Positions 9,015 to 17,222 of a DNA stretch of 64,000 nucleotides are shown here, piece by piece. Below the pieces are notes generated by a model. It was not told where the DNA came from. It did no database searches and worked only from the letters and a program-made list of their open reading frames with translations. Source of the stretch: Thiobacillus sp. (lineage in GTDB: Bacteria; Pseudomonadota; Gammaproteobacteria; Burkholderiales; Thiobacillaceae); assembly GCA_024708885.1 (NCBI GenBank), contig JANJXT010000063.1, positions 1 through 64,000 on the forward strand. The letters run 5' to 3'. The position numbers were made by a program, and so were the translations under genes. Every line of letters starts with the position of its first letter. Positions within the stretch are counted from its first letter, which is position 1.

Positions 9015-10781
9015 TTATTTCGCGTAAGCTGCTATACAGCGCCCATTTCGTTCGACTGAATAGGCCAATTGCTGCCACCCACTCTTGAGGAGCGCATCGC
9101 GCAATTCAGCGCAACCCTGCAGCCCCTGATTTTTCAGCATCAAGAATGGGTCAATGACTAATGCGTCGACCCCTGCAGTCGCCAGGGCATTAACTAAATT
9201 TTCCGGCGAAGACAGTTGGTCTGCTGAAAACGAACCGAGTGCAATCAGATTGCTTCGTCCCCCTTGTGGGCCAAAACGATACGGCGAACACATGTAGTTG
9301 TTTATTTCGCTGGCGTATTCCCCTATGCCGAGCGCCCCCGGCGACTGGCATAGGCGGGATGCTTGTGGGCGTAGTTCATTGTAAATAAGTGCTAGCGAGC
9401 CCGCTTTGCTTGGCAGCGATAGCGATCGGTAGGTAGGCATCAACAGAATCAATGCGATAGCCAATATAGCCGCCCACAATATATCCAATTTTTTGAACCG
9501 TGCCATAAAAGTGGAAAGCATGATCGACACCACCCACATATACAACACCCCCACCCCCAAGAGATAGGACGGGCGAGGGCGTTGGGTAAGTATCACAGCG
9601 GCCGCCATAATCACCCCCGCCAACAGCAGGGGACTCATGATGGCCAGTTTTTTTCGAATTTCCGAATATTGCGCGGGGGATTTACGGAATATCACGATCG
9701 CACCGCCCACATTTATCATGAAGGTAATGACAAGCAGCACGGTCGGGAGCACAGGACTAACCAGAACTGGAGGGTAGTCCGGGTTATCGTGCGCACTTGT
9801 GGCATTAAATAGCAACACCTCCATACCAGCGCGCGTGAGCGAGAGGTTCCAAAGGAAATGCTCCGCCACTTCTCCAGGATTGGAGACGATCATTTCGCGC
9901 AGTGTTGGATGGGGGGCGCCAAATTTCACCCGCATCAGACTGGAGCACTCCGTCCACGGGCTGCCCACCCAATCGACGTGTCGCTGCTGATACCCGAATG
10001 CGTAGACCTGGCACATGTTCAGGGTGTGTTTCGGGGCCGACGCCTCGCGAATCGCTGGGCCTTTGACATAGGAAACCGAATAAAAATAGGCGACCAGCAA
10101 GCCCACTGCCAACAGCACAACTCCGTAGCGCAACCCCGCCGATCGCATCTCGGGAAAAGATACGGAGCGCCTTTTGTACGCATCCACAACAGCCAAAGCG
10201 GCAAGCACCCCAACCGCCAGAACATATTCGTTCCGGATGAGAATGGTACTAACCAAAGCAATACCCAGCAATAATGGCCATTTCCACTTCTCGCTTGCCA
10301 GGAAGGAAACTACGGTCATCACAAGGAGGGGTAGCGCACCGAACAAATGCACTTCATACAACGTGTCGTAGTGGATCGGCAGAACTATCCACCAGGCCAC
10401 CAGCAGCAACGCAAGAACGCGTGGCAGGGTGAGCCATCCCAGCCAAGCAACCAATCCGGTGGAAACCAGGATCAAGCCAACCCTGTGTAGCAAGGTGGCG
10501 ACATCAGCGTTTTCCGTGACACTCAACCAAGACCCGAAATAGGCGGTATACAACGGCGACCACACAATATTAACCTCGCCGTTTTGGTGCCATTGAACAG
10601 CATGCTGAAAATAGGATGAGGTATCGCCGAACGTAAGATCGCGTTCCCAGTACCCCCATAGCAATTTAATAACAATCAATAACACCAGCAATGCAAACAA
10701 CATCGCAGGGACCGTTGGAGCATTACCGGATGGCGCGCCCCGTTCGCCGATAGTCGCCTTGAAGAACACTTGCATCTTCAT
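9015..10781 (-). CDS. Polytopic membrane protein, putative GT-C type glycosyltransferase
   Basis: A 588-residue protein with about eleven hydrophobic segments, starting FALLVLLIVIKLLWGYW. The first large loop contains LTFGDTSSYFQHAVQW, an acidic loop of the sort found in GT-C enzymes. The C-terminal 150 residues are soluble (LRPQASRLCQSPGALGIGEY onward). The ATG at 10781 is supported by its ATGA overlap with the upstream gene stop (10778-10780). Base composition is visibly more AT-rich than in neighbouring housekeeping genes, consistent with acquired polysaccharide genes. A role in lipid-linked glycan assembly is inferred; the specific reaction is unknown. Confidence 0.7.
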   Translation of the reverse strand: MKMQVFFKATIGERGAPSGNAPTVPAMLFALLVLLIVIKLLWGYWERDLTFGDTSSYFQHAVQWHQNGEVNIVWSPLYTAYFGSWLSVTENADVATLLHRVGLILVSTGLVAWLGWLTLPRVLALLLVAWWIVLPIHYDTLYEVHLFGALPLLVMTVVSFLASEKWKWPLLLGIALVSTILIRNEYVLAVGVLAALAVVDAYKRRSVSFPEMRSAGLRYGVVLLAVGLLVAYFYSVSYVKGPAIREASAPKHTLNMCQVYAFGYQQRHVDWVGSPWTECSSLMRVKFGAPHPTLREMIVSNPGEVAEHFLWNLSLTRAGMEVLLFNATSAHDNPDYPPVLVSPVLPTVLLVITFMINVGGAIVIFRKSPAQYSEIRKKLAIMSPLLLAGVIMAAAVILTQRPRPSYLLGVGVLYMWVVSIMLSTFMARFKKLDILWAAILAIALILLMPTYRSLSLPSKAGSLALIYNELRPQASRLCQSPGALGIGEYASEINNYMCSPYRFGPQGGRSNLIALGSFSADQLSSPENLVNALATAGVDALVIDPFLMLKNQGLQGCAELRDALLKSGWQQLAYSVERNGRCIAAYAK

Positions 10782-12274
10782 TTTCGCAGCCCTGGCGCAC
10801 TCTCGACCGCCTGCTGTAACAACCAATCAATACTTGGGCGAGGCCGGATCACATAAAGCGATTGATAGGCAAATAAGCCCGGCATTAGCCGCGCCAATAC
10901 GCCATTGACTCCTACCATGAATCTTGAAAAAGCGTTGAGCCCTATGGCAAGCGGAAAAGGGGCGGGGATATATCGTCGATCCTCCACGCGGTATGCTGCA
11001 TATCGCAACAGGCGTTCGAGTGAACTCACCGTGAACAAACGGGTGTGCGTTATATCCAGAATACCGCGCCGGCCATAATTGAACTGGCCCAGAAACATCA
11101 TAAAACGCGTAATAAAGAAACATACATTGCCGGAGCTAACGATGATTTTTACCTTGTCGTTACCGGAGAGTTTAGCGCGCAGGTGTTCCAAAAACATTTC
11201 TGGATTATTTAAATGTTCAATGACATCCAATAAGATTACCATATCCAGACGATCCCACGGCACATTCGGTAACGAGGTATTCAGGTCGCAGGATTGGTAG
11301 CTACAGCCCGCAACGGTCTGCTCTTGCGGCACATCCACAGAGAAGACCACGCAATCTTTCTCTCGATGCAGGCGCTCCGAAAGATAACCATCCGCGCAAC
11401 CAAGATCCAATACCATGCTACGTTCTGGCACCTGCACGAAAGCAACAGAATGGGTACTCTGGAATTCAAACTTGCTTACATAATTCGTGGCCTTGTTCTG
11501 AAGTGCAAATTTCGGATCGAAGAAAATACCCATTCTGATCAAGCGTGCCTTAACGGATGCCTTGGTCACATCCCAGGCATACCTAAGCCCATTGACATGG
11601 CACACTTCCTCTCCGTAAAACGTCGGGATTGGCAATTCGACCACCCGCGCGCCAGAGAAAAATAATTGCACGATGATCTCGGTATCAAAATGAAAGTCGT
11701 CGGTATTCAGGTCAAAGGGTATTTTTTGAAGCGCTGTGACTGAATACGCTCGGTAACCCGTATGAAACTCCGATAGCTGTGAACCCAGCAGCCGGTTCTG
11801 CATGGCAGTTAATATCTGATTTCCGGCAAACTTATAAAATGGCATTCCGCCCTTCAAGGCATCGCGCCGATTAAGCATCCGTGAGCCAAATACCGCGTCC
11901 GGCTTACCCTGTTCGGCAAATGGCTCAATCAGTGTCGGAAGATATTCCGGCGCATACTGCCCGTCACCATGCAGCAGAACTACCACATCGAAACCATTTT
12001 CAATAGCATAGTGATACCCCACCTTCTGGTTGCCACCATAGCCCTGGTTCTCAGGGTTGCGCAGCACCATAAAAGGACACCAGAAGCCTTTCTCAAGGCA
12101 ATTCTGAGCAACTGCCTGGGTGTTATCCTTGCTGGAATCGTCGATTATCAGTAGCGACAGATCGTAATTCTGGGAAAGCTGCCGGGGGATGCGTTCGATC
12201 ACACTAGCAATACTCTTCTCGGCATTGTAAGCAACGATGAAGACAAGCACCTTTAGTTTGGTCGACGAGCTCAT
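10778..12274 (-). CDS. GT2 glycosyltransferase fused to SAM-dependent methyltransferase
   Basis: A 498-residue two-domain protein. The N-terminal 250 or so residues are a DPM1-like GT2 domain (VLVFIVAYNAEKSIASVIER, LLIIDDSSKDNTQ, VVLLHGDGQYAPE). The C-terminal part, from about residue 280, is a class I methyltransferase with motif I VLDLGCADGYLSERL and IVILLDVIEHL-type later motifs (MVILLDVIEHLNNPEMFL). The fusion suggests sequential sugar transfer and methylation, or methylation of a related lipid or sugar. The start at 12274 overlaps the upstream stop by ATGA. It is translationally coupled on both sides. Confidence 0.85.
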   Translation of the reverse strand: MSSSTKLKVLVFIVAYNAEKSIASVIERIPRQLSQNYDLSLLIIDDSSKDNTQAVAQNCLEKGFWCPFMVLRNPENQGYGGNQKVGYHYAIENGFDVVVLLHGDGQYAPEYLPTLIEPFAEQGKPDAVFGSRMLNRRDALKGGMPFYKFAGNQILTAMQNRLLGSQLSEFHTGYRAYSVTALQKIPFDLNTDDFHFDTEIIVQLFFSGARVVELPIPTFYGEEVCHVNGLRYAWDVTKASVKARLIRMGIFFDPKFALQNKATNYVSKFEFQSTHSVAFVQVPERSMVLDLGCADGYLSERLHREKDCVVFSVDVPQEQTVAGCSYQSCDLNTSLPNVPWDRLDMVILLDVIEHLNNPEMFLEHLRAKLSGNDKVKIIVSSGNVCFFITRFMMFLGQFNYGRRGILDITHTRLFTVSSLERLLRYAAYRVEDRRYIPAPFPLAIGLNAFSRFMVGVNGVLARLMPGLFAYQSLYVIRPRPSIDWLLQQAVESAPGLRK

Positions 12275-12621
12275 GCGGTTTTCCCTATCATGGCGACGCC
12301 CACCATCACCAGGAAAATACCGATGATTTGAGGCTGTTGGATACGATCTCCGAAGAACACTAGAGACAATAGTGGAACAATGACATAAGTAATCGCCAGC
12401 ATTGGATATGCGGTACTCAGCGAGACTTTGGATAACACATGCAGCCACATAAGCAATGCTGCCGCATAAAGGCTTAGCGCAAAGAGCAGGCGTGGCTCGG
12501 TGAATAAACTAATCAAACCGCGGAAACTAAAATCAATCTGTCCATGTTTGACCATGGCGTATTTTAGTAATACCTGACCGCAAGCCGATATAACTGCCGC
12601 GATTAAAGGGAGGTGCCACAT
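12271..12621 (-). CDS. Small EamA/SMR-type membrane transporter, ArnE-like
   Basis: A 116-residue protein with four predicted transmembrane helices (LIAAVISACGQVLLKYAM; FALSLYAAALLMWLHVL; TAYPMLAITYVIVPLLSLVF; IIGIFLVMVGVAMI). Length and sequence fit the half-size drug/metabolite transporter family that includes ArnE/ArnF lipid-linked sugar flippase subunits. Its place beside a DPM1-like GT2 fits flipping of a polyprenyl-phosphate sugar; that is inference. AGGAGC lies five bases upstream of the ATG. Whatever preceded this gene in the operon is now separated from it by an IS1380-type element. Confidence 0.82.
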   Translation of the reverse strand: MWHLPLIAAVISACGQVLLKYAMVKHGQIDFSFRGLISLFTEPRLLFALSLYAAALLMWLHVLSKVSLSTAYPMLAITYVIVPLLSLVFFGDRIQQPQIIGIFLVMVGVAMIGKTA

Positions 12622-12951
12622 TGGAGCTCCTAAAATAATTATGGGATGTTCGAGTGAAACAAAAAACTTATAGTGTGGCCCACGCCAATGGATTAGCAGC
12701 GTGCTACAAGGACAATCTGAATCCGTGCCCTCCTCCGCCGACACCTTCCCTCCGGGCCTGAACACATGGATTTCGAGTGTTCACCCCTTGGCTTTGCCTC
12801 CGCAATCGCCAGTCCGGGGTACCCTCAACCTCGATTTCTGGGCAAATCTGCCTTGTTCGTACCTGCCGTCAGCGCATTTTCTGCTCCATACGCGAGCTTG
12901 CCCCTTCCGGGGGACCGGAATCCACATTGCGTGGGTCGTGGCCGCTTGCCG
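12622..12951. other. 330-base gap with no recognised gene
   Basis: Between the small transporter and the transposase stop. Open frames here are short and show no recognisable family. It probably includes the left end of the IS element, but no convincing terminal inverted repeat was found by eye. Confidence 0.5.
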
Positions 12952-14316
12952 TCATCCCGAGGCTACCGCGGCCATCAGCCGGTTCTGCAGCATCACGAAC
13001 ACCGCCGCGTTTGCCGCCACGCCACGACCGAAGTCGAGAATCAGCCGGCGGGCATGGGCGGCGAACTTCGCCGCCCGGTACATGATTTCCTGCAGCACCG
13101 TGCGGATGCGGCGGCGCCTCGCCGGATGACGGATCGGCGCAATCTCGCCCGTCAGGCCGACCTGTCCCAGCAAGCGCAGGCAGTTGTAGGCGAAAGCCGC
13201 CAGATGCAGGATCACGTCGTTGGTGTCGAACCTGCCCGAGGGCAGGCGTTCCAGATCAAGGTCGGTCTTGAACTCGGAATGGAACTGCTCATGCATGCCG
13301 TGGTGCTTGTAGAGCCCGATCACGTCCTCGGTCGGGATCGCCAGCGTCGTCCACCAGCCTTCCAGCTCGATTTGCGGGGTCAGCAGATGCTGCCCTTTCT
13401 TGTCGATGGTGCGCTCGGTGACCTTGCCGATCAGCCGGAAGCTGCGCTTCTCCCTGTGCCAGGCGCGTTCGACGAAGAGCGACAGATGAGCGATCCGCTT
13501 GCCGGGGCGCATCTTTACGAAGGCACCCGCTTCCTCGGCGCGCACCACCCACCCGTCCTTGTCCTGCTTGCGGGGGTTCCACTTGCCGATGAAGTCGAAG
13601 CTGCGGCCCAGGGCGGCCAGACGCGCCTTCTCCTGCGCCTTGGCAAAGAGCAGGCGGGCGCTGTCGAAACCGCTGTCCTCGCGCAACAGGACGGGCGCAT
13701 CGGCCTTGACCAGACGCTCGATCCGGGGAAACAACCGCTCGTAGAAATACTCCGTCTCCAGTGCCGAGTGCTGCGCCCCCGGCCGCAGTTCCAGCCCGAT
13801 GTTCCAGCCCTCGTTGCCAAGGTACCCGGCAATGGGCGTGTACCCGTCAAAGCCCTGGTAGGTGCGCGAGACGTTTTCCTTCCTGGTGCCGCTGTTGTCC
13901 ATGGCGAAGGTGTCGATGTCGACACAGACATAGCCCCTGTGTGCGGTGATGGGCGCTTCTGTCCTCTCCAGCAGGCGCACGGAGAGCTCGTCGGACAGCT
14001 CGCGCAGGGCCGCGGCTTTGGTATCGAGCCGCTGGCGCAACCAGACGCTGCCGGGCACCTTCGACAGCCCGAGCGCTTCTTTGAAGAAGCGGTCTTCCCG
14101 AAACGGCTCGATGGCCTCGAAGTCGCTCTTGCCCAAGCTCAACAGCCCGACCACGCTCTTGACGATGTCCGAGGTGCGCATGCCCTGGGAGACCGGGAGC
14201 CGCGGGTCGATCACCGCTTCGACCTGGGCTGCCTGGCAGCATTGACCGATCAGCGCCAATCCGGAATACGAGGTCAGTTGCAGCTTGCTGGATTGCTTGA
14301 CTTCAAAGTGCGACAT
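12952..14316 (-). CDS. IS1380-family transposase
   Basis: A 454-residue DDE transposase that looks full length. Landmarks are YVCVDIDTFAMDNSGT (first Asp), GFDGYTPIAGYLGNEGWNI, VLLREDSGFDSARLLFA (second Asp) and the C-terminal QFHSEFKTDLDLERLPSGRF block with the catalytic Glu, all typical of the IS1380 group. It is as GC-rich as the core genome and sits between genes of the less GC-rich polysaccharide island. No frameshift is seen, so the enzyme may be active. Confidence 0.92.
   Translation of the reverse strand: MSHFEVKQSSKLQLTSYSGLALIGQCCQAAQVEAVIDPRLPVSQGMRTSDIVKSVVGLLSLGKSDFEAIEPFREDRFFKEALGLSKVPGSVWLRQRLDTKAAALRELSDELSVRLLERTEAPITAHRGYVCVDIDTFAMDNSGTRKENVSRTYQGFDGYTPIAGYLGNEGWNIGLELRPGAQHSALETEYFYERLFPRIERLVKADAPVLLREDSGFDSARLLFAKAQEKARLAALGRSFDFIGKWNPRKQDKDGWVVRAEEAGAFVKMRPGKRIAHLSLFVERAWHREKRSFRLIGKVTERTIDKKGQHLLTPQIELEGWWTTLAIPTEDVIGLYKHHGMHEQFHSEFKTDLDLERLPSGRFDTNDVILHLAAFAYNCLRLLGQVGLTGEIAPIRHPARRRRIRTVLQEIMYRAAKFAAHARRLILDFGRGVAANAAVFVMLQNRLMAAVASG
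12952..14316 (-). mobile_element. IS1380-family insertion sequence (ends not resolved)
   Basis: The interval given is the transposase only. Flanks on both sides were read for terminal inverted repeats and a target duplication, and none was convincing. The element breaks the otherwise overlapping gene chain of the island. Confidence 0.75.
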
Positions 14317-14375
14317 GGCTGGATGGGTGAAGCGGGAAATTTTCTAATTATGCAAGCTAATCAACGTATTATGAA

Positions 14376-15107
14376 TTATTTTTGGGCCGGGAGCACGGAC
14401 TCTGGATTGATGTGCCTCTCGTTATCCGCACCTTTATGAATAGTCCGTGCCAGTTTAAGGTAGGCGTCTTGAATTGTCGCGATGTTTGATAGAACACTAT
14501 TGGCCCCATGGATTCTCCTAAGCAATACCGTCGACTCAAGCATCGTCATTGCGACACCACCCCGTCTCGCTCGAACCATCCATTCTATGAATTCTCCCCC
14601 GGCAAGTGATTCATCGAAATTTCCAACCGACAAAAACGCCCCGCGTTCGATGAGCAAACACCCTGCGACGTAACCGGGAGCCGGGTCAGAACCGACCTTG
14701 TAGCGCCCCCGCAGCTCGGCCCCCAACTCGGGGCTGACAAATTGACGCACGCGGCCGAAAACACCCTTTAATTGAGGATGTTCGGTAAACACCGCCACCT
14801 GCTCCTCGAGTTTGGTGGGGAGCCAAAGATCATCGGCATCGAGAAAGGCAAGGTAGCGTCCCGTCGCGGCTGCCACGCCTCTGTTTCTCGCCGCACCCGC
14901 GCCTTGGTGCGACATGCTTAGTACCCTGATCCCTGAAAACCCAGCCGCAATCGATGCAGTGTCATCGGACGAGCCATCATCAACCACGATGATTTCAGCG
15001 GCTTGGTGTGTCTGTGCCAACACGCTGCCGATCGCACTGTGCAGATAGCGTGACGCATTGTATGCGGGAATGATGACGCTGATGCCCATGGACGCTGGCT
15101 CGATCAT
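14376..15107 (-). CDS. Family 2 glycosyltransferase
   Basis: A 243-residue GT-A fold enzyme: [58 protein letters not shown] and [15 protein letters not shown] with the DxD-type metal site. The ATG at 15107 overlaps the upstream PqqD-like gene stop by ATGA. Compared with typical family members the C-terminus is short, and the gene ends just beside the IS element, so some 3' truncation is possible. It probably transfers a sugar in the same pathway as its neighbours; the donor and acceptor are unknown. Confidence 0.88.
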   Translation of the reverse strand: MIEPASMGISVIIPAYNASRYLHSAIGSVLAQTHQAAEIIVVDDGSSDDTASIAAGFSGIRVLSMSHQGAGAARNRGVAAATGRYLAFLDADDLWLPTKLEEQVAVFTEHPQLKGVFGRVRQFVSPELGAELRGRYKVGSDPAPGYVAGCLLIERGAFLSVGNFDESLAGGEFIEWMVRARRGGVAMTMLESTVLLRRIHGANSVLSNIATIQDAYLKLARTIHKGADNERHINPESVLPAQK

Positions 15108-15520
15108 GTTTCGTGCAGGTCCTGCATGGGCCAGCCCTGGGCCGGATCGACTTCATGAATCGGGTCGAGTTCGATCAGGCCGTGCAGATCGGAGTGGGTC
15201 TTGAGTTCGGGTTTTCCTTCTTTCACGGAGCGAAACGCCGACGTGTCGAATTCGATCTCGGAACGAGGCTCCGTCGCCAGCACCAGCAGTTCCGCGCTTA
15301 CCAATTGCTGTATGAAATCCAGTGCTTCCTTGGCCTGTAGCACACCTGTCTCCGCACAAGCGGTAGCAATCCTGTCGGGTGAAACGCCACGAACGAGCGC
15401 TTCCCACATGATTGACGCGATTCCATCAAGTGTGTAGTAAAAGCCGGTACTCGTATCAATGACGATCGTCTCGTTATCCAGAGTTTCATGTGCAACACGC
15501 GGTGAATTGGCTTGGTACAT
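15104..15520 (-). CDS. PqqD-like protein (RiPP-recognition-element fold)
   Basis: A 138-residue protein whose first 85 residues match Pqq[37 protein letters not shown], then a helical half ending in [13 protein letters not shown]. PqqD folds bind leader peptides in RiPP pathways. Related proteins are also known beside HprK-like kinases in systems with no known peptide. An acidic tail ends [20 protein letters not shown]. The start MYQANSP is preferred, since residues upstream overlap the nucleotidyltransferase frame. The upstream neighbours encode a nucleotidyltransferase and a kinase fusion, so the three probably act together. No precursor peptide gene is visible nearby. Confidence 0.85.
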   Translation of the reverse strand: MYQANSPRVAHETLDNETIVIDTSTGFYYTLDGIASIMWEALVRGVSPDRIATACAETGVLQAKEALDFIQQLVSAELLVLATEPRSEIEFDTSAFRSVKEGKPELKTHSDLHGLIELDPIHEVDPAQGWPMQDLHET

Positions 15521-15542
15521 GGTTTTATTACGCTCCGCCAGG

Positions 15543-17222
15543 TTATTCGATGACCTCGAGATCAATCGAGGGAAAAAGTGCGCCTTGACTGGAAAACCAT
15601 AACACGGTCTCCCGCAGGACATCGAGCTGGAGTCGGTACGATCCAGGCTCTCGTGGTGCATGAATCTTCATCGTACAGACCAGTTTCTGGCCGGGAGCGA
15701 CGTATGAAAGATGATTGCTGCGTGCATTCATGAAATAGGTTCTAGGCTGGTCCCACGCCAGCATTTTTCCATCGGTGGTCTGGAGGTGATAGGAGACCCC
15801 ATAAAGCGCCGGGCTGCTCTCGCGAACAAACCAACAGTGGGCGGAATCGTTTACTACGGCCAGTTCGACCTCGCCGGCTTCTCCGGCAGGAACAACCAAA
15901 CTCTTTGATTCTACCGGCACTTCGATTCGTGCGCGGTATTCCGGCAGCGTATCGTGCTCGAGGGTGGCCATCTCGCCAGTCCTGAGGGAAAGCCAGCCCT
16001 CCCTCCAGAACAGACGTTGCAGCGGTCTCACTGGATTTTTGAGCCCGCCAAGTCTGAACAACTGGGACAACCAAGGAAGTGTATGCCGATGAAGATGCAG
16101 CGACTTGATTCTGCCCATGCCATCCGTGTCGCAGCGTATGTATTTCGCTACGGATGGGTCGTGCACGAGGCGCCGGTAAGCCGATTTTCCACGCAACACG
16201 GCCATCCATGACCTCGGGTCACCGGCGGAAGGCGCCAGCAGGCTTCTGATTCTGGCTCGATCCGAGTGTTCGAGAAGGGCCGTCCTGTTTTCGCGCACGA
16301 GCGTGCGCACCTTCTCGCCGGCGAGCGTGTCGTCGGATTCGAACAAGGCATGCAGTTTGGCCGTGCTCAGCAGTCGCGGCGAGAACTCGTGCAGCAGCAG
16401 CATGGCATCGAAGGTGGCAGCGCGAAGACCACGCCGGCCGGCCTCTTGCCAGAGCAGGTCCCAGTCGAAACCCGGGCGTTCCCCGATGATCGCGACCGCG
16501 TCGAAAATCCATTCACAATGCATGGCATCCGGCTCACGCATTGCATTGAGCATCGCGATCAGAACAAGGTCTTCACGACCCAGCACACGCGTACGCAAGC
16601 CTTCCCATTCGACGATTTCAGATCTTTCCCAGAGGCCATCGTCGATTCCAGGCAGCGGCGATTCAGACAGCGCATACCAATGCAGATCCAGTCCGCTCTT
16701 ATGCGCATTGATGTAGTCATGCGAGTGAACGTCCCGCAGTTTCTTCGCGGGTGCGTACCGATAGGTCCACCCCAGACCTCCGAGGATCTCTTCCGCCATC
16801 TCCATATCCTCTCTGCGAATGAGGATGTCGACGTCACCCATCGGGCGTACGGCCAGATTTTTATGGTATTTGAGGGCGATCGCCAGCCCCTTGAAAACCA
16901 GGACATCGACGCCGGAGGCCATCAAAGCCCGTATCGCCTTGTGCGCATCTGCGGCAATCAAGCTGGTTCGGTAATGAAAGTAACGATAGATACCCTTCAT
17001 CCGGCCGTGATAGGGCTCACACAGCACATCGCCCCCAAAGCGCTTGAACAGTGCCGGAACGAGCCGCAATGACGCATAATCCAGCCGCTCGAAATCGACC
17101 TGCTCCACCCAGCGAAGCAGCGCACTACGGTCTTGCGGGGACTCGGCGAGCAGCGCGTGCAGAAGGTGTCGCTGCGTCGGACTGGTCGGCGGGACGTCTT
17201 CGAAGTGGGGCAGCAACGTCAT
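15543..17222 (-). CDS. Nucleotidyltransferase (PF14907-like) with C-terminal beta-sandwich domain
   Basis: A 559-residue protein. The N-terminal 350 or so residues fit the uncharacterised nucleotidyltransferase family: VDVLVFKGLAIALKYHKNLA, then RPMGDVDILIRREDM with the metal-binding Asp pair at residues 130 and 132, and LDLHWYALSES. The last 140 residues (from about RARIEVPVESKSLVVPAGEA) look like an Ig-type beta-sandwich, ending YRLQLDVLRETVLWFSSQG. Families of this type are known near HprK-like kinases in lasso-peptide and polysaccharide loci. Its start overlaps the upstream kinase-fusion stop by ATGA. Substrate unknown; nucleotidylation of a glycan, lipid or protein is inference. Confidence 0.82.
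   Translation of the reverse strand: MTLLPHFEDVPPTSPTQRHLLHALLAESPQDRSALLRWVEQVDFERLDYASLRLVPALFKRFGGDVLCEPYHGRMKGIYRYFHYRTSLIAADAHKAIRALMASGVDVLVFKGLAIALKYHKNLAVRPMGDVDILIRREDMEMAEEILGGLGWTYRYAPAKKLRDVHSHDYINAHKSGLDLHWYALSESPLPGIDDGLWERSEIVEWEGLRTRVLGREDLVLIAMLNAMREPDAMHCEWIFDAVAIIGERPGFDWDLLWQEAGRRGLRAATFDAMLLLHEFSPRLLSTAKLHALFESDDTLAGEKVRTLVRENRTALLEHSDRARIRSLLAPSAGDPRSWMAVLRGKSAYRRLVHDPSVAKYIRCDTDGMGRIKSLHLHRHTLPWLSQLFRLGGLKNPVRPLQRLFWREGWLSLRTGEMATLEHDTLPEYRARIEVPVESKSLVVPAGEAGEVELAVVNDSAHCWFVRESSPALYGVSYHLQTTDGKMLAWDQPRTYFMNARSNHLSYVAPGQKLVCTMKIHAPREPGSYRLQLDVLRETVLWFSSQGALFPSIDLEVIE

Noticed and set aside
12780-14375. Terminal inverted repeats of the IS1380 element
   Set aside because: Candidate ends such as CCTCGATTTCTGGGC on the left have no matching complement to the right of the transposase start.
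12766-14439. Plus-strand 557-codon frame over the transposase
   Set aside because: It is the complement of the IS1380 transposase and shows no protein-like pattern of its own.
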